The notes under the pieces were generated by a model. That model was given only the letters and a program-made list of their open reading frames with translations. It was not told where the DNA came from and ran no database searches. From the NCBI RefSeq assembly GCF_963259705.1, contig NC_081842.1, positions 184,950,349 through 185,014,348 of the forward strand: a stretch of DNA of 64,000 nucleotides. The letters run 5' to 3'. The first letter of the stretch is position 1, and each line of letters starts with the position of its first letter. Shown here in pieces: positions 58,829 to 64,000 of the stretch. The position numbers and the translations under genes were made by a program. The stretch is from Myotis daubentonii. Its lineage: Eukaryota > Chordata > Mammalia > Chiroptera > Vespertilionidae.

Positions 58829-59498
58829 ATCATATGTGGGAATGCAGACTGGTGTAGCCATTATGGAAAATAGTATGGAGTTTCCTAAAAAAATTAAATA
58901 TGGAATTGCCATTTGACCCAGTGATCCTACTTCTAAATAATATATACCAGGAAACCCAAAACACCAATCAGAAAGAATGTATGCACCTCTATGTTCAGAG
59001 CAGCACAACTTACAATAGCTAAGATCTGGAAACAACCCGAGTGCCCATCAGTAGATGAGTAGATAAAAAAGCTGTGGTACATTTATACCATGGACTACTA
59101 TGCAGCAGTGAAAAAGAAGGATTCTTTCCCTTTGAGACAGCATAGAGGGACCTGGAGAGTAGTATGCTAAGCGAAATAAGACGGGCAGAGAAAGACAAGT
59201 ATCACATGATCTCGCGCATATATGGAATCTAATGAACAAAATAAACCGATGAACAAAATAGATCCAGAGACATAGATGCATAGAACAGACTTCGGAATCT
59301 CAGAGGGAAGGTGGGGGAGGGTGGGTGGGTGTGTGGGAAGGGATCAACTAAAGAACTTTCATGCACATGTATATGCATAACCCCTGGACACAGACAATAG
59401 GTTGGTGAAGGTCTGGGGTGAGGGGGCGGGGATAGGGTGAAGAAGGGGGTCAATGGAGGGGTGGGGGAAGACTTCCAACAATAAAGATTAAAAAAAAG
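58829..59498 (+). mobile_element. 5'-truncated L1, 3' end
   Basis: ORF2 C-terminal part and 3' UTR, containing GTGGTACATTTATACCATGG and GAATCTCAGAGGGAAGGTGG, then a short A tail. Possible duplication AAAATCATAT / AAAGTCATAT. Confidence 0.9.
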
Positions 59499-59639
59499 TC
59501 ATATAGATTCATCTTCTAAAACTTAGAAGAAATAGAGTAGCAACTCTCCACTTAATTGTAAGTAAACACTGTTTACTTACAGTATTTTTACTTTTGGCTT
59601 AAATATGTCTCTCCCTCCCCCCAAAATGATTCTTTTATA

Positions 59640-60410
59640 AATTATTTTTAAGTATCATAAAATATTTTTATAAAGCATATTTTTAATGGCTCCACCATGT
59701 CCTATCATGGAATGTAGTATTTAACTAGTCTCCAAGTATTATTCACTTGATTTGTTCTATTTTCTACAGTATAAGCACCACAGAGAATATCCTTGTAGAA
59801 AAATCATGTGAAAATCCCTAATTATTTCCTTAAGCCTGAAACTTACAGATAAAGTTGCTGGTTTAAAGGGATCCTCATCGCTGGCACCCTTTTAATGCAA
59901 TTTACTTCCAGAAAGGTTGTGTCCATAATTGCAATCCAACCAACAGTATATAAGAAAGCCTTTTCATTGTATCCTTAGCAATAGATACTTTCATATATGT
60001 ATGTATGTATGTCTATATGTATGTCTGTATACTCGCCAGTCTAAGTAAGCATGTTATTGTGTTTTGACTTTTATTTCTTTGAGATTTTGTCCTCCCATAT
60101 GTTGTATTGGTCATTTATATTTATTCCCTGTGAGGTTTGTATATTTTGTCCATTTTTCAGTTATTTAAAAAATTTTGGTGAATTTCTATAACTGTCTATT
60201 AAATGTACTTAAAATCATGTATGTACACCTATTTTTGCCCATTTTGTTATTTAAATTTCTGGGGCTTGTGGATGTTACAGTTTTATTTTTGTGTGGTCAA
60301 ATCTGTCAGTTTCTTTTTTATTTTTTCCTTTGTTAGTATGCTTAGATAGGGCTTCTTTACTACAAGATCAGATTGAATTTCTTCTAGCATGGCTGTGTTT
60401 TCTTTTTTTT
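59640..60410 (-). mobile_element. Old L1M-type sequence
   Basis: GTGGTCAAATCTGTCAGTTT, then AGGGCTTCTTTACTACAAGA. Antisense L1 style; heavily diverged. Confidence 0.45.
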
Positions 60411-60599
60411 TTCACATTGAACTCTAATCCACATAGGATCTGTTATCCTATCTAATAAAACAGAAACATGGTAATTGGCGTACGACCGCTACCCTTTTCA
60501 TTGGCTAATCAGCGAGATATGCAAATTAGTTGACAGCCACGATGGCGGCTAATTTGCATATGTCGGCCCCAAGCCTCAGACTGAGGCTTTAGGCTGGGG

Positions 60600-61600
60600 C
60601 CTGGGCTGAGCCATCCAGCAATCATTGATGGCAGCAGCAGAGGGGAACCAGGCGGAGCCAGCCAGCTATGCTTGATGGCAGCAGCGGCAGGAAGCTGGGG
60701 GTGCTCGGGCCCAAGCCTAAAGCCTCCGCCAGAGGCTTTAGGCTTGGACTGGGGCGGAGCCAGCCAGCAATAGTTTATGGGGGCTTTGGCGGGGGGAATG
60801 GGGCGGAGCCAGCCAGCGATTGGAGGTGGGGAGCTGGTGGTGCTCAGGTCCAGGCCTAAAGCCTCAGCCTGAGGGTTTAGGCCAGGGCCGGGGCGGAGCC
60901 AGCCAGCGATCAGTGATGGCAGAGGTGGCGGTGGGGAGCTGGGGGTGCCCAGGTCCAGGCCTAATGCCTCAGGCTGAGGCGTTAGGCCTGGGACAGGGAG
61001 GAGCCAGCCAGCGATCTTGATGGCGGGGAGCATGGGGGGGGGGCGGTCCGGCCCAGGCCTAACACCTCAGCCAGAGGCTTTAGGCTTGGGCCTGGGAGGA
61101 GCCAGCCAGCGATCGTTGATGGCAGCAAAGGTGGGGAGCATGGGGGGAGGGTCCCCGGCCCAGGCCTAACACCTCAGCCAGAGGCTTTAGGCTTGGACCG
61201 TGACGGAGCCAGCAAGTGATCCTCATGGCGACTTTGGCAGGGAACCGGGTCGGAGCCAGTCAGTGATTGGTGGCGGGGAGCTGGGGGTACCCCGGTCCAG
61301 GTCTAAAGCCTCGGCCTGAGGCTTTAGGCCGGGGCTGGGGGGGAGCCAGCCAGCGATCAGCGGCAGGGAGCTGGGGGGGCGGGGGGCGCCGGCCCAGGCC
61401 CAGGCCTAACACCTCAACCAGAGGCTTTAGGCTTGGGCCGGGGAGGAGCCAGCCAGGGATCATTGATGGCTGCAGCGGCGGGAAATCAGGGCGGAGCCAG
61501 CCAGCGATCCTTGATGGCGGTGGCAGCTGCTGTGGGGAGCTGGGGGTGCCCCGGCCCAGGGCTAATAACTCTCCAGAGGCTTTAGGCCCGGCAGGGGCCA
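60600..61600. repeat. GC-rich repeat array with palindromic core
   Basis: About ten units of about 100-120 bases. Each holds a GGAGCCAGCCAGCGAT block and a hairpin such as GCCTCAGGCTGAGGC. Creates spurious open frames on both strands. Confidence 0.85.
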
Positions 61601-61797
61601 TACTGGCAATTGGTGTGAACTACAGAGGAAACACCTTTTCTGACTGCTGATTGGCTAAGCTCCCTGTGGTCACTGGTAATATTCTTAGTAACTTGGGTAA
61701 TGAGAGTCCAAATAGGTGATCTAGGGTTTTTTTACTACACTCCTGGAGAAAAAAAGGAAGGTCTGCTGCTGGAGGGTTAAGAAATGTCATATCCTGC

Positions 61798-62038
61798 CCT
61801 AGCTGGTTTGGCTCAGTGGGTTATACCTCGGCCTGCCCAACACAGATTCTGGGTTCAATTCTGACCAAGGGCATGTACCTAGGTTGCAGGTTCCTCCCTG
61901 GCCTGGGCCCAGGTCAGGGCTCATGCAGGAGGCAACCAATCAAAGTGTTCCTCTCACTTTGATGTTTCTCTCTGTCTTTCCCTTTCCCCTCCACATTCTC
62001 TAAAAATCAATGGAAACATATCCTCAGGTGAGGAGAAG
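61798..62038 (+). mobile_element. Ves SINE, passenger of the Helitron
   Basis: GCCCTAGCTGGTTTGGCTCA head, AAGGGCATGTACCTAGGTTG body. Inserted at the same site as the SINE in the inverted copy (after GAAATGTCATATCCT). Confidence 0.92.
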
Positions 62039-62146
62039 GAAGGAAGAAGGAAGGAAGGAAGGAAGGAAGGAAGGAAGGAAGGAAGGAAGGAAGGAAGGAA
62101 GGAAAGAAAGAAGGAGGATGGAAGGATGGAAGGATGGATGGATGGA
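62039..62146. repeat. (GGAA)n microsatellite
   Basis: About fifteen GGAA units then GGAT units, grown from the SINE tail. It has replaced the right-hand flank that the other copy still has. Confidence 0.95.
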
Positions 62147-62623
62147 TTTTTTCATGGTAAAGGGACTGGAGTCCGTGTTGATGAAAACATCTTGGTGGCT
62201 GCCCTGACTGGCAGTGGCTGCAACAGTGCGGCGATGGGGCTGCGGTCTTCCCCTGATCAGCCTGGTTGACTCCCACAAAGGGAGGCCAGACTGTGGCTTA
62301 GGCCCACTCCCCAAGGGGAGCAGGGAGCAGGTAGTAGGACATCCCCTGGGGCTCCCAGTATGTGATAGGGGGCAAGCTGGGCTGAGGGACTCCCCCCCCC
62401 CCCCCCCGCCAGTGCACAAATTTTTGTGCACCGGGCCTCTAGTTGTGTAAATAATAATCTAACTTAATTTTTCTCAGTTAATTTGTTGTTAGTTTTAATT
62501 AACTAGAAACCTTTTTTACAACCCTTCTTTTCTCTTTGACTTGAAATGTCACTTTTAGCATATGTTGAATTTTTCCATATGCTAGAATTTCTTTTGGTCT
62601 CTCTGATTTTTAAAATTGTTCTT

Positions 62624-62818
62624 GCTCTGGCTGGTTGGCTTATTTGGCTGGAGTGTCTTCCCAAACACCAAAAGGTTGCAGGTTTGATTTCTGGTTAGGG
62701 CACATATCTGGGTTTCAGGTTCCATCCCCAGTTGGGATGTGTACAGGAGGCAAGTGATTGATCTCTCTCTCTCCCCTCCCCCCAAATCAATAAACATATC
62801 CTTGAGTGAGGATTAAAA
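62624..62818 (+). mobile_element. Ves-type SINE
   Basis: Flanked by AAAATTGTTCTTG on both sides. Head CTCTGGCTGGTTGGCTTATT. Confidence 0.9.
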
Positions 62819-63316
62819 AAAATTGTTCTTGAACTAGCTTCAAGTGGTTTTCCTTAAGGTAACTTACTGGTATGTACTTACATATGAAGGATGAATATAT
62901 TTTCATTACACTTCTTTCACAAAAATGTTTTGCTTGTTTTCAACTGGACTTTCTTCCAGATAGGTTTTATGATTATTTTGTTCAGCTTACAACAAAATGT
63001 TGGTATTTACTATTGGAATTTCTTCATTCTTATAAGGTAACTTGGGAGGAATTGGCCTCATTTTAATAGTGTTTCCATTCAGGGATAGATTCCCATTTTT
63101 TTCAAATTTTCGTTTTATGTTTTCAGTACAATTTTAAATGTATTTATTTTTTATTTTAAAATGAGACAAGAAGCCATTGGAGTTGATAAATAAGACTTTG
63201 AGCCCTGGGGGATGACACAATATAGAATAGCTTATCTATGTGATAAACTAGTAACATATTCTATTCAGATTATAAAATGTAGGTTGGTAAAACTTGGAAG
63301 TGTTTTTTATAAAAGA

Positions 63317-64000
63317 TTAGGGGCCCAGTGCACAAAATTCGTGCGGGGGGGGGGGGAGGGTTGTTACCTCAGCCCAGCCTGCCTCCTCTCACCAACTGGG
63401 ATCCCTCAGTGGATGTCCTACTGACGGCTTAGGGAGCGGGCCTAAGCCGCAGTCTGGCCTCCCTCAGCGGGAGGTGACTGGGCTGATCAGGGGAAGGCGC
63501 CAGCCCCATCACCCCGCTGCTGCAACCACTGCCAGTCACCGCAGCTGCCAAGGTGTTTTCATCAACACGGACTCCAGTCCCTTCACCATGAAAAAAATGA
63601 CAACTTTCTTAGGCATTTTCAAGATGTGTCTTTCATAGGATATGACATTTCTTTCTTTCTTTTTTTTTTATCCTCACCTGAGGATATGTTTCCATTGATT
63701 TTTTTAGAGAGTGTGGAAGAGAGAGGGAGAGACAGAGAGAAACATCAATGTGAGAGAGAGACACTTTGATTGGTTGCCTCCTGCATGGGCTCTGAACTGG
63801 GCCCTGGCCAGAGAGGAGCCTGCAACCTAGGTACATGCCCTTGATCATAATCGAACCCAGACCCTGTGGTCGGCAGGCCGAGGCTCTATCCACCGAGCCA
63901 AACCAGCTAGGGCAGGATATGACATTTCTTAGCCCCTCCAGCCACGGACCTTCGTTTTTTTCCTCCAGGAGTGTGGTGGAAAAACCCTAGATTACCTTCT
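63317..64000 (-). mobile_element. Second copy of the SINE-carrying Helitron, cut by window end
   Basis: 3' end at 63317 (TTAG variant, hairpin partly lost). Shares 63460-63600 and 63915-63995 with the first copy, in inverted orientation. Keeps the SINE right flank missing from the first copy. Confidence 0.85.
63655..63915 (-). mobile_element. Ves SINE, passenger in second Helitron copy
   Basis: Duplication AGGATATGACATTTCTT on both sides (63637-63653 and 63914-63930). CCGAGCCAAACCAGCTAGGG head. Confidence 0.93.

Larger units (their letters stand above)
60446..62442 (+). mobile_element. 2-kb Helitron carrying a Ves SINE
   Basis: Starts TCCTATCTAATAAAACAG and ends GTGCACAAATTTTTGTGCAC then CGGGCCTCTAG. 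Contents in order: promoter-like cluster (60499-60559), GC-rich repeat array (60600-61600), a non-repeat segment (61600-61797), a Ves SINE (61798-62038) with expanded GGAA tail, and a segment shared with the inverted copy (62143-62442). Confidence 0.85.
40041..64000 (+). other. FAF1: FAF1 intron 2, 5' part (continues beyond window)
   Basis: Inferred from the donor site of the FAF1 exon. No sequence resembling the next FAF1 exon was found. Stretches where I see nothing beyond intron sequence or faint old repeats: 40695-44141, 44800-45190, 46960-47352, 47590-50320, 51140-52170, 52342-52656, 56976-58266, 59500-60445, 62443-62623 and 62819-63316. Confidence 0.8.

Noticed and set aside
61798..61870. 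tRNA gene from A- and B-box-like sequence
   Set aside because: The boxes belong to Ves SINE heads. No complete cloverleaf, and the same sequence recurs in about twenty SINEs.

Overview
This is mammalian nuclear DNA from a vespertilionid (vesper) bat. That call rests on the mix of mobile elements: many tRNA-derived Ves SINEs, many HeliBat-type rolling-circle Helitrons, SPIN-like hAT elements, a piggyBac MITE and bat-type L1 fragments. Several lie inside one another, with intact target-site duplications. There is no bacterial-style gene organisation. Names of element families come from recall of their ends and internal sequence; no database search was possible.

The only real protein-coding sequence I can support is a 69-base exon at 39966-40034 (+). 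It encodes ACTGIENIDEAITLLEQNNW followed by DLV, which I recognise as exon 2 of FAF1 (FAS-associated factor 1, part of the N-terminal UBA domain). It has a clean acceptor and donor. Positions 1-39965 are therefore the 3' part of FAF1 intron 1, and 40041-64000 the 5' part of intron 2.

Layout. 1-7.9 kb: old hAT/MIR pieces, Ves SINEs, a decayed endogenous-retrovirus pol remnant (about 4.15-6.25 kb) interrupted by SPIN, and a short Helitron. 7.9-9.6 kb: two abutting Helitrons, then a SPIN copy carrying a nested piggyBac MITE. 11.0-11.7 kb: a GC-rich Helitron with two sister copies at 37.8 and 52.7 kb. 14.8-19.4 kb: an old L1 split by a 3.4-kb head-to-tail Helitron array. 20.25-21.58 kb and 23.6-25.4 kb: more abutting or fused Helitrons. 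27-34 kb: single Helitrons, SINEs, a hAT MITE and L1 ends. 35.2-39.8 kb: L1 within L1, and Helitron within hAT within L1. 40.0-46.9 kb: intron 2 with old L1, a hAT MITE, a Helitron with a palindromic end, a possible retropseudogene and a 107-bp templated insertion. 50.7-51.1 kb: a solo LTR. 52.7-57.0 kb: Helitron plus an internally deleted antisense L1 that keeps its 5' end. 58.8-59.5 kb: L1 3' end. 60.4-64.0 kb: two inverted copies of a Helitron that carries a Ves SINE inside it.

The most interesting theme is regulatory cargo. The Helitrons repeatedly carry a CCAAT / octamer / YY1-like cluster near their 5' end, and a subset carry near-consensus CTCF-like motifs, sometimes as a close inverted pair. 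Two such elements have also fused head-to-tail into a composite that appears to have spread as one unit.
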